Part shown: in pieces, positions 1-11,900 of the stretch
Layout of the letters: each line of letters opens with the position of its first letter
Position numbering within the stretch: position 1 is the first letter of the stretch
Source: Pempheris klunzingeri
Lineage: Eukaryota > Chordata > Actinopteri > Acropomatiformes > Pempheridae
Direction: 5' to 3'
Assembly: GCF_042242105.1 (NCBI RefSeq)
Contig: NC_092016.1
Span: 3,829,501 to 3,893,500, forward strand
DNA: 64,000 bases
Made by a program: the position numbers and the translations under genes
Notes under the pieces: model-generated
Seen by the model: only the letters and a program-made list of their open reading frames with translations
The model's database searches: none
Told to the model about the DNA's origin: nothing

Positions 1-23
1 GATTATGCATTTTATTATGGGGA

Positions 24-620
24 TGTTTCATCAGTGCTGGGATCAGATTACTTTGTAATTCAGGAGAATTACTGAATACAATTTATGCATATTACAATGA
101 CATTCAAAGATTTCCAAACAAGCATTTCTGATGAAACAATCTTATCATAATCATAATTAAAATCTAACTTCCTGTGTGCAACAATCACTAATGCACCACC
201 TACTGAACGCACAGTTTCACACTTTCAGTGTACTGACCTCCGAACAGGCAGGTGACTACAGGGTGAAAGCATCAGGTCTCTTTTTATTTGCTGGCAGCTG
301 ATAAACTTGGATTATAAAAGTCACACACAGAAGAAAAGTCTGCACAGTAAAGTGAACAGTGTTAGTTTACGTTACTGTGTTGGGTTTTTTTGTATTTCCC
401 TGCTTTGCAAACTCCATCGAGGACAAGATTATTAAAAAAAAACAAAAAAAAAAAAACAGAAAACGGATATTTATTTACATAAGGCGTTGGCAATGTAAGA
501 TATTTACAATATGACTCCATCATCAGGCCAAGCCTTGTACTATAAAATAACTTTATAACTTATAAGAGTCACACACAGAGTTTCATCAGTGCTGGGACGT
601 AAACAGGGTTGGGTCTGATT
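24..620. repeat. Copy A of a ~0.5 kb direct duplication
   Basis: About positions 90-560 match 2,040-2,510 in the same orientation, with many blocks of near identity and small indels. Shared landmarks, in order: 'gcatttctgatgaaac', 'gaacaggcaggtgact', 'tttatttgctggcagctgat', 'agtaaagtgaacagt', 'tttccctgctttgcaaactc', 'atatttatttacataag' and 'gatatttacaatatgactcc'. The phrase 'tttcatcagtgctggga' occurs both near 26 and near 583, so a tandem unit of about 560 bp may continue past the left edge. No coding potential is visible. I estimate roughly 80-90% identity by eye. Confidence 0.75.
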
Positions 621-1099
621 ACTTACAGATGAATACAGTCAGTTACAAGTACAAATTACATACATTTTGTAATTTATGTAATTTAGTAGATTATAAAATA
701 TGTGATCTAATCTGTATGAGCGCTCACTAAAAGGCTTTTATTGTGAAATTTTCTTTGTGCAGGAAGTCTTATATTTTATTTTGGCTAACTTAACAGTGGT
801 GGAGAAGTGCGTGGAGTGAATACTGAAGGACATCAGAGAGCAGAGCTGCAGCACTGAGAGGTTTCACATCCCACTGGCCAACAACTCCGGCTCTTAAACC
901 CAGAACAAGGTTAACTCAGTCATTCACACCAGAAGGAACCCGCTCCAGCTTCCTCAAGGTGATAACAGCAAGCGGGTTAACTATGACCTCCAAACAACTT
1001 GGAGCATGCACTAAATCAATATTGCTGAGGAGAATGAAGCTGTACCTAAACCAAGCAACACAGACCTCAGATCAGTTTTCCACCTGTAGGGAAGGCAAA

Positions 1100-1470
1100 G
1101 TTATCTCTACAGCACCATTCAGACACAAGGCAATTCAAAGGGCTTTACGGGGACATAAAACATTAAAATTACATGTAAAAGATAATAAAAGCACAAGGAA
1201 ACAGTTAAAGCTTAAGAGAAGATGGATAAACAGTTATAAATTAAAAGAAAGTTGTGCAGCTCTATTATTGGAAAGCCTCAGTAAGCGGTGATGTTTCCAG
1301 GCCTGATTTTAATGGGACAGTTTCAGCAGAGCTCAGGTGTTCAGGAAGCTTGTTCCACAGGTGAGCAGCACAGAGACTAAAAAGCTGCTTCACCTTGTTT
1401 AGTTCTGATTCTGAGGACGCTGAGTAGACCTGCAGCAGATGTAGATCCTGTCTGAGACCTCATCTGTCTT
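1100..1470. repeat. Interspersed element, teleost dispersed-repeat type
   Basis: The stretch 'caattcaaagggctttacgg' followed by 'acataaaacatt' resembles pieces near 22,310 ('cagttcaaagtgctttacag') and, more loosely, near 31,500. The following text, to about 1,470, has the look of a dispersed element (phrases such as 'cttgttccacaggtgagcag'). The overlapping 110-codon frame at 959-1,291 shows no recognisable protein. The family was not identified. Confidence 0.4.
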
Positions 1471-2039
1471 TTCTGTTTGGTACACGATGTTGGTGCATGT
1501 AAATCGTCTTATTTTTGTCAAAACTTCTAAAAAAAAAAAACCAAACAAACATGTAATTTGAATGAATTAGGCAGCAGTCAGTAATGAGGTGTGTGTGGTG
1601 AGCAGCTGCTGACCGGTGCCCTGAGCAGTCAACAGTCTCCAGACAGAGACCACACTGTTTTATATTCAGGGCCTGAGCTCCTTATGCAGGATAACTCAGT
1701 AATCTGTAGATTAAGGAGGAAATATTGGGCATCTAGTACTCAAGATCAAAGTTCACATTACAGTCCTGCAGGACCTGGAATTACTTCCCAACACACAGGA
1801 TGTATCAGAACAAATAATGTATCAATAATGTAGATAAAATATGAGTAATAAAACACATTTTTATAGGTTAATTCAAATTAAGTACAAATATGACATCAGT
1901 CCGTCTCCCACCTGTGCTTCTCACTGTACGTGAGCGTTTACTCTCTGGTTATCAGAACTGGGAGGCAAACAACACACCTCAGAGGTGTGTCACCTAATCT
2001 GATTCTGCAATAAACTGTTGCCTAATGCTAATCTAAGTA

Positions 2040-2510
2040 TCAACAATGACATCCAAAGAATTCACACCCAAACAATTAGCATTTCTGATGAAACCATCGG
2101 ATCATAATTAGGATTCCAAAGCAGCCAGCTGTTAAAAACAATCATTAATGCACCAACCACTGAAATCACACAGCGGTTTACATTTTTAGTGCACTGACCT
2201 TCGAACAGGCAGGTGACTTCAGTATGAAAGCATCAGATTTCCTTTTATTTGCTGGCAGCTGATAAAAGAGAAGAAAAGTCTGTACAGTAAAGTGAACAGT
2301 GGTAGTTCACATCACTGCACAGGGTTTTTTTTGCATTTCCCTGCTTTGCAAACTCCAAACAAAACAAAACAGGATTAAAAAAAACAAAACATTTTCAACC
2401 AGTTAATTCAGAAAACTGATATTTATTTACATAAGACTTTGGCAACATAAGATATTTACAATATGACTCCATCACCAGGCCAACCCTTTTACTATAAAAC
2501 AACTTTATGA
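2040..2510. repeat. Copy B of the ~0.5 kb direct duplication
   Basis: Second copy of the segment at about 90-560, same orientation, lying about 450 bp downstream of the ticrr stop codon and possibly within or just past its 3' UTR. It carries an AATAAA on the minus strand (2,422-2,427), also present in copy A near 470, so duplication copied a potential poly(A) signal. Confidence 0.75.
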
Positions 2511-2619
2511 CGAGAACAAACACTAATAAATAAACATGAATAGTATTTATATCAACAAATTAAGGCTTCAGACTTGATTGTAAAATGGCTGATTAAGATT
2601 TTGTAAAACAAAGAGGACG

Positions 2620-2625
2620 TTTATT
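2620..2625 (-). other. Candidate ticrr poly(A) signal (AATAAA)
   Basis: TTTATT on the plus strand reads AATAAA on the ticrr strand, about 340 bases after the stop codon. It is the first canonical signal I see after the stop. Another lies at 2,422-2,427 inside repeat copy B. Confidence 0.45.
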
Positions 2626-2960
2626 ATCACCAACGTTGTGGATTGAGAAAAAAAAAAACCCACGCAGAAAACATGGCACACTTTGAATGATAAAATCATC
2701 AAGAGGAACAGTAAAGGAAATTTAAAACACCTTAACACAACTGTTGTGTGTTTAACCTACCTGTGATCTTTAAGCTTAAAAATGTCCACATTTAAACAGA
2801 AGCCACAACAGAAAATGTGTTGGTGGACAGACTGAAAGGGACATTCGCTCTCCTGTAGAGCTTTTCAAGTGGTGCTGGAAGGACATATTTCAGTTCTGCC
2901 ATCAAAAGCGCCGCTGACTGACTCACAGCTTCACAGAACGGACAGACTTGTTGCTGTGGT

Positions 2961-5900
2961 TCAGTGCAGCAGCCTCTTCCTGGTGTACGTCCTCCCTGCG
3001 TTTGAGCGATTTATCGGCTGGCTGAAGGGAGAGAGCTCCACGTCCTCAGACTCTGTCTTCCCCGACGCAGCCTCATCTGCAGTGTTTAGGAATAATGATT
3101 GTTAGTCGATTTACAGGAAAGGGAACGTCAAAGTCATGTATACCGCTTTGACAGGAAACCTCGTCAGCGCTGAGATTCCCTTCGAGGATACGTTCACTGA
3201 AAGTGTCTCTGCGGGAAACTTGAGCCCTCTGCCAGGCGCTGAAGTAGAATATTTTTGCTCTCTTTATAAAGCATCTTTAGGTTTCTTGAAAGCCGCTATA
3301 TAAATCAAAGTTATTATTGTTATTGTTATTTTCAACTCCCGCGAAATGTAAATTCACCTGATTCACGTTATTTGTGCCGCCCACTGCAATTTCACATCTA
3401 TTCGCGTCCTTGCATCGACTTTGTATGTAATTTGCTTGTGCGAAAATTCGCTTCCTGATTGCAATACACCAGCTTAATGTGCACAAAAGGTAACTGTTAC
3501 TTTGCACCATGACACTTTATCCAATCCTATAAAACTACAGATTTTTTTAAAGAGATTCTACTGTTGAACTGTCATTTTATATCTATACTTTGCCACAAGA
3601 TCAATTTCCTCCAGTGGGACAATCAGGAAGTGAACATTTATCAAAACGATGGTAAGCAGTCATTCAGGCTTTGGTGTCTGCCACTCAGTTTCCTGCCCTA
3701 ATAAAATATATAATATAATTGCTAATAAATATGTGACTTTATAAATTAGATGTATATTCACAAAGAGTGAATATAAGAGTGAACAGTACAGAAGACCTGT
3801 TTTATAGCAACATTTACAACATTTACTAGAAGTATTACTGCCTTTTGCCTGATATATTACATAATCTGAGCAAATGTAGCTGTTGTCCAATTATATCTAT
3901 GAAATTCATATTTACTGGGAGATCAGTTTGGGAGGCTCAAATCCTGCATTTTATATTCTGGATGTTAGCGTATGTTTTGTTAACATGTGGCTCTTTAATG
4001 AAACAAACACAGAGCTTTAAAACACAAGCACGGTACATCTTACCTTTAAAAGTTCTCTTCCGAGCAGAGCCCGCTTTGCCCTTGAACAACAACGGAGAGT
4101 GAGTGAGGGCCAAAATCCCACTCGCTGTCACCGGCTTCCTCACCTTCGAGCTGGGAGGAGTCGCCACTGTCAAAACGTAGAAAAACAGTGACAAAATTAG
4201 TTTTATTCTTTAATTTCATGCAATAATTTTTAAAAAGTTTAATGTTGTATCATTTAATAGCTCAAAAATGATGTATATCATTTTTAAATGGTAAGATATC
4301 ACATCATATTCAGAAAATAGACAAAAATCAATTGTCATATTTAGTCAAACTACAGATGGAAGATCAACAGTGACATTATCTTAGTTGTAATCACCAGACT
4401 TTTACAGACAGACACTTTATTACAGAATGAGACGACCATAGCTTACAGGACTTGACGTCTCCGTTTCCAATGGCCCACATCATTTCTTCTTCCACTCTCT
4501 GAGGATCGGCACAGTCCGCCTGCTGAGCCAGCTTCTCCATCCAGTACAAGTCTTCCAGTGGAGAAACAGGAGACGCATCTGCTCCAACTGAAGGTGACTG
4601 CTTGGAGGTCAAAGCTAATGATGCAGCTTTGTTGTTTGTGGGCTCTTCTGTGTCCTCAGTGTCCTGCAACCTGCTAACTCCAAGCTCAGCTTCCTCCAGC
4701 AGCTCCATCAGCACAGGAGGCCCCTTCAGGCAACGATCCTTGTCCTTGCCTCCAACCTGAGCTCTCTTCTTGCGAGGCCAGCTGTTCAGGTTGTCTGGAG
4801 TCACCTTCCCCACACTCTGGGGAGAAGGAGTCAGGGGAATGGTATCTGCAGTTGCTATTGGGGACATTGTCCCTGCAGGATGGCGTGTAGGGGTGTAGGA
4901 CTGGCAGATGTACGTTTGGACACTTCCACCTTTTCCAGGCGTGCTCTTGGCTGGGGTGACATGAGTACAGAGGGATGGTGAGACACAACCAGGATCTCTG
5001 TGCTTAGAGAACAAAGCCAAGGGGCTTTCCAGCGGAGAGGGTTTCACACCAACTGAAGGACTCTGAGTTCCTGATCGTGGTCCTCCATCTGAGGCCAAAT
5101 CCCCCGCATTCATGGAATCAGTGCGTATGATTTTGAGCTTGGGAAGTCCTGATGTTTGCATTTCCATTTCCACTTGGTAAGTCAGAGGGTTCGGAGTGCT
5201 AATGCCTCTTTGTCGCCCAGGTCTTGCTAGGCCTCTAGGGGTTGAAAATCGAGGGGCTTCATTTCCATATCCCAAACGAGCAGCAGCCTCCCTCTGTTGG
5301 CGGTCAGGGGTCTGCCGGAAGCCGTAGCTCCGGCCAGGTGTGCCTTGGGGTGGCACACGTGGTTTAGGAGAGACATCTTTCAACAGAGAGTCCTCACTGG
5401 ACTTTGAAGGTTTCCGTGAGAAGATAATGTTCATCTTGAGACCGCCACTAAACTGGGTCTTAACAACTGACGCGTCTACAATGTCCATACTGTCATCGTC
5501 TGTGGATGCAGAGTTAAAATGCAAAGAATCAAACTGCTGTGAATCTGTATGAGAAGTACAGTCAGCTTCAGAGGTTTGGAAAGGTTCAGGCTCTTCTTTT
5601 GTATCTGACTGCATGTCCTCAGCAGTGACCATGTTGGAGGAAACATTCTCACTGGACTGGGATCTTAAGCTATTTTTGGTGGTTCTAGCATCTTGGCCAG
5701 ACCTTTTTCTTCTCAGGGATGCTGCTGAAGCATCTGGTCCTTCTGAAGCAGTACTACCTCCTGCTGGTGTAAATACAGACTCACATGGGGATGCGATGTT
5801 TGAACCTTTGCAGGGAGTTCGTCCAGAGCGAGTAATCATTTGGTGAGTTGGACTTGGGGTTAGGGTTCTAGTGTTGGATGTATGTTGTGGTGGTGTGGAT

Positions 5901-8900
5901 TGTGGAGGAGGCATTTTCAGCAAACTAAAATCACTTTTTTCAGGTGTTTCCATCCTGTTGTGAAGTTTTTCAGAGGACCTGGGATTATTTTGCTCTGTTA
6001 AAATAACACACATTACATTTTCAGGAACCCTTACGAGGCTTACTTGACAAGTCTTTTCTGAGGTCTTGAAAATGTCTCTTTTAGTGTTTGTGGTTTTGAC
6101 AGGACTGCTGAACTTGTTGGGTGTTTTCGCCAGTCTCGGAGAAGTGCGGTGCGCAATAAGAGGCGACTCTGGCACCTTGAAAGTGCTACGGCTCTCCATC
6201 ACTCTACATTTTTTAGGGGATGGAGACCATGTGACACTTTTCTTGGGGGTCCTGGAAACTGGGCTATTAAGCAGATGTAATCCAGAAGAGGAGCGGCATT
6301 CGACTAAGGTCTTGACTGGAGTCCTGAGAATACCCTTCAGTGGGCTCCGCACAGGGCTTTCCTTAGTAGGCGTCTTCACCACAAGAGCCTGTCTGGCTGG
6401 AGATCTGAAAGGACTGCCTCTCAGAGCCAAACCATGCTCCCTCGAGCTGCCTGCTACAGGGCTCTCTTCAACAGAGAAAACACGAATCCTGGATGGTGGG
6501 GTTTTGGGGCTTGTTGGGGTTCGGGGAGTCTTTGGGGTCTTGGGTGTCGTGATCCCGTGGGTGGCCCTCACACGTTTGCTGGGAGATTTCGTTGGAGTTT
6601 TATTTGGACTCTAAAACAAACACACAAACAAACACAGTCATCATACCTGCAACAACTGATTTTTTTTGGTCACTTGGGGGCAGCGGAAACAAGGTATGAA
6701 TACAACAGACGAATCATCAGCTTTTAAGTTGATATGGAAAACTTGCTAGCAATTAGTTCCTTATCTACACATCCAGTAGTTGCAAAGCAAGTCATGTTTC
6801 TGGCTACTTGGCAAATGTAAATCCAATATTCCCTCTCTCTTTTAAGTGATGGCAAGATGGCAAGATTGATGAATGAATGCATTAATACTTAAATTAATGT
6901 CACAATGTTCAACATATATTTTAAGTGTTGCTTAGCACTGCTTGTAAAATATACATTATGAAGACACGGGAAAATTATGATGTGAAAATGAAAAGAAGTT
7001 TAGTGTTTTTACACTTTTAGAAAAGAAAAATGTAGGAATCCTATCAAGAATCTATTATTAAGTAATTATTAAAATTATTAAAATCTTTAGGCTTTAAAGC
7101 TACTAATGAATGTGATGCGTTTGGTGAATCATATTACTACAAGGAGAACTTACCTCAAAAACATTAGAGTCCGTGTATAGCCGGGACCTGGTGGCCCTGG
7201 TTGCAAAAGACTGTTCAGAGGGACGACTTGGGGAACAAGCAGCCCCAAACAGGAGACGCATGGGAGACCGAACCGCTTTCACGTTAACCCCAGTGATTTT
7301 GGCATCACTCAGACTCATCTGGGATGCAGAGAGAGCTCTGTCCAGGTTGCGGGAACGCGGTTGAGAACTTGAGTAGAAGATGCTCGAGTGTCTTCGAGCA
7401 AAGTTCTTTATCCTTGGGCTCCTTCTTAGGTCTGATACAAAACCAAAGCAAAAAAAAGGGGAAAGGGTACAGAACCCAAAAAACAAGTAAAATGAGTTCC
7501 AATTATGATAAACAAATATAAAATATCAAACAAAAGGAGAATTGAAAAGCCTTTTTGATTTTATTAACCAAAATATGTTTAATGAAAGCAAAAGTTTGTA
7601 ATAAAAGTGAGAATTGATTTAAAAGTAAATTAGATGCCATTTCTGTTAAAAACATGAACCCACTACACTCATACTTTTTCTTAATTTCAAAAGAAAACAG
7701 TTTTGTTGCATGCTTAAACACATAATTACAGATCATAACTTTGATTTGCCAAAATATATATATGTTGTGAGTGGAAAATTTTAAAATATGTGGTATCAGT
7801 GAAATACCTTCTGCAGGTTTAACTGGTGACTCTTCCACAATGCACTCCTCAGTTGGGACAGATCTCCTGAGGAAGAAGAGTAATTAGCAGCTGCAAGTAA
7901 TCTTTTCACTATAAACATAATTACCAAATTCCAAAAATAAATACCAAAACTAAAAAAAGCCTCAATAAATCTCAACGAGACAAACAGAACTTACCTTCCC
8001 ATTTTCTGCCGGTACAAGAGGCGACTGGACACTTGCTTGTGATGGGGTGTTTCACACACTTTCTTCGTTAAAAGTTTGTGTCTCTCTGGAAAACAAGAAT
8101 GCCATTTGAGGCAAACTGCTAAATGGGTGCATTGCGAAACAAACCCCATCAGGAAAAATACACCCGACTTCTTTCTAACTGCCAATCTAGCAGCAAATAT
8201 CTGAATATGAAGGTTACATGAAAGTAAAATGACAACTTTCAATCCTTCATTTACAGCGTTTTTTATTTCAATAATAATAATAATAATAATAATATTATAT
8301 CTGTTTACCTTCAGATTCATGAGATCGCTTGCGTTTCAATCCTTCCACAGCAGACACAGACTGACTCCTTGGGAGTTTGGCTTTCTTTGAGGGAGAAACA
8401 ACCTCTTGATTGAACAGGTTTCTTCTCACCTTCGTCACCTCTGCAGACAATCAGAGCATCGATTGTATTTAGGCCTCTCTTGTCAAAATGGCGATGCCTT
8501 CCACTGAATTTGTCTCGTTTCAAAACAAGCAGTATTGCTATGTAATGCGGTATTATTGTGTAATACTGCTGCCAAAATCTGTCAAACTAGTAAAAGACTA
8601 TAAACTTTTTATATCGCCAGTTCAAACATTCATGGGTTCAGTTTTCATATTCAAAAGATGGATTTTGGGTGAACAAGTGGTGCCGGATGTGATCCGGTTA
8701 CGTGTGACAGAGAACGTACCTTGTATTTCTTGTTTCTGAGGTTGTGGTTCAGCAACAGGTTTCTCCGAAGCAACACAGACCTTTGATTTGGACTAAAACA
8801 CACAAAGTAATCTAGATTAGGCACCTAAAATAACCATGAAAACTGTGCAAATGTTATCTCAGGTCTCTCAGTTTGGTGAAGGTTTTCACAGATAAACACA

Positions 8901-11900
8901 CAAAATAAAAATAATAATAAATATATATATAAGAACAGCATTCAAAGGTGGATATTCAAGTAAAACCTAACAATAAGAGAAAACACTTGCTGATCAACAT
9001 TTCATAATAATCCAATAGAAACATCAGTAGTAATTGATTATCTGGGGTTATCTTACAGCTCTCGTAGTCTTTTTGGGGATCTCTATTTGGCGAAGACTCT
9101 GTGATGATTCAGTCATACTGCGATGACGAGTGAGCATCCCACTCCTAAAGAGACAAAAGATGAAAAAAACAATTTATAATTCAGGACATATACCTTCCAT
9201 TGTATACTGTGTACATGGCTTAATCATATTAAACTACTAAATAATAAAGATATTGATTCCACTCCAGTGCCATTTAAAGAGCAACACAATCATCTTCACT
9301 CAGAAGTCTCTTCTTTTAAAAATCCAGGTCCTTCCTGATATTCCAAGTCTGTCCTAACTTAGGGCCTCCCCTCACCTCCTCTTGCTGGCGGAGCGATTTC
9401 GCAGGTCCTGCAGGCGATCTCTGCCGTCTGAAACCAGGCTGTGTGTGGACAGAGGAGGTGAGGAGGCCGAAGGAGAAACACTGTCCTTGGCAACTGACTC
9501 GTCGCTGAAGAAGTCGGCAGGCAGAACAGCCACCAAAGCCTCAGGGAGCTGAGTGCCCAGACTGTGATAGATGTCTGCAAGCACTCTGGGGACGGCGGTC
9601 AGGAACCTGTCATTGAACAGAAAGATGATTTTTTTATCTTGTTTCACCATTACAATTCAATACAGATGCAGTGATGAACCAGCTAGTATTCGAACTTGGC
9701 ATTCTATATATATATATATATATGGAAATTAATCCATTGTTTTAGCAAGAGAGTGATCAAGAATACTACACTTTCTTTTTTTATTATCCTTGATTCATTC
9801 AGTTTTCTGGGGGAGAACAAAAAGTTCCCATTCCTACAGCCTCACACACTTACTGTGGGAGGACGTCGTCTTGAAGGAACCTCGTCAGGCAGACTGGGTC
9901 TTTAGTTAGGGAGATTATCCTGAGCATTTCAGCCACCTGAGGAACAGGAAAGATTAGAATTTACTTGTTAATTAATGCTTGTTATGTTGTGCACACAGCC
10001 GGATTCAACATATAAACTTTGTTCATTAAAATAGTTTTAAATTATTAATAATATATCAAATGTTGGAGTATTTAAATACAGATTTCATTTTGTGGTTATT
10101 AGCATAAACACATTTGTTAAACATTCAAATTGCCACACTTCCCTTCATTAACTGTGTTAGTCTAGTCTAAGATCTAGGTCTAAGATTTATCAGAATGGCT
10201 TGCTAAAGAATGGCAGAGCTAACTTAGAGCCACAGTTACTCTTCTGCCATTTTCCATTAAATTAAAACATGTATTCAACTGCACCAAGCACTCAGTATTA
10301 ATCATCTTACCTCCTCTGCCATCTGATCAGCATCCAGTGAGTCAGACTGCTCGGAGGAGAAAAGTCTGCACAACTCCAGCCTCAGCAACGCTTGAAGCTG
10401 GCACCTAGAGGAGACAACTTGTATTACTGACACCTAAATATAACTGACTTGGCTTTAGAATAGAATGACTTTATTAAACTTCATTTATCAAGGAGGATGG
10501 GCACATTTGTTGATCATCATTGACAACCAACAGACAAGTATACATTTCACACCTGAGAGAAAGCCCCTGTAACACAGCCAGGTGTTTATGCAGCCTGTCA
10601 ATGAGCTCAGTTGTACATGTTAAACAAGACAGCACATAAAAAGGTAGAAAACTCACTCTCTGACTTTGCAATCAGCATCAGAATCCATGCCATAGAGCTG
10701 CCTGATTGATTTGCTGGTCTTGAGAAGGTGCTGCTGGACAAACTGGCAGATCTTTACCTGCAGAGACAATTTTAGATTTACAAATGAATCACAGTCCAAC
10801 TGTCAAAGTGGACTTTAATACACTGTGTGATGCACTGAGGGCTTTCATTATCCCGATACAAATCTTTTCAAAAATGTACCAATTACCAACATGTACTGAC
10901 AACTACAACCACAATGTGTGATTATTCACAGTGTAGCACAACTATTACTTCATCCATCATCGAATGATAGTAGTTATAAGTTTGGGTCAGAATATTGAAA
11001 TAGATGCCTTCTGTCTCACCTCCAGGTCTGATTCTGCCATGTGGAAGGTTTTGACAGCAGACAGGAGCTGCTGGGCACCAGCGACGAGGGTCGAGTCTCT
11101 CTCGATCACAGTCTTCTCGTAACAGGACTTCAGATGGGACAGCAGCTCTGCCTCACTGGTGAAACCTGGACAAAATGAAGGAGAGGTTTGTTACTATATC
11201 AAAAGGTAGAGTTAGAGACTTTGGGAAATATTGTATACTTCAATATACTTTTTGCCTCCTTGCTGAGAAAGAAGTTTGAACGGGAAAACTCACTGATGGC
11301 GTTCGCCCCCTCTGATTTGTTCCTGTCACTTGACCGTCTCTTCCCTTGTCTGTCTGGCCCTCGGCCCTCGGCCCCGAGCTGCTCAGCCTCCACCTGGTTC
11401 TTTTGGGCTTTGACATTCAGCCGCGCCACATTCAGCATCTGCAGGGAGCGGCTCATGGTCTTCATCTTCTGTTTTACTGGTGTGCGCTGGGCGCCACCTG
11501 TAGAGCAAGGAGGAGAAATGATAGAGAATTTTATTGTGCCACTTTCCCTCAGGTTAAAATGTTGATCTTGCAGAGAACACTGGAAACAATTAATTTTTAA
11601 CACAAACTTATGTTAAAGGATAATTAGCGATTCACAATATCTTAAACTTAACTTCTACACTTTTACAGATTTCAAAGCTTGGAATATGCATAAAAATTTT
11701 GATTCTCACGTTTCTTGCTCCTCTTGTTATCTGCACCTCGGGATGTTTGATACAATTCAGCCAGACCGGTGATGAGCTCCTGCTGCAGGACCGAGAACTC
11801 CTCCTCTTCTCTCTGCTCTGGCGCTGCATGCAGCAACCTGTTTAGTAAAGTGAGTAAAACATTAGAAGCATGTGTCACTTTGTCACTACATAAAATTATA

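Noticed and set aside
6066-6614. 182-codon open frame on the plus strand
   Set aside because: It is the antisense shadow of ticrr exon 19, rich in Leu/Val/Gly because the sense strand is Pro/Ser/Thr-rich.
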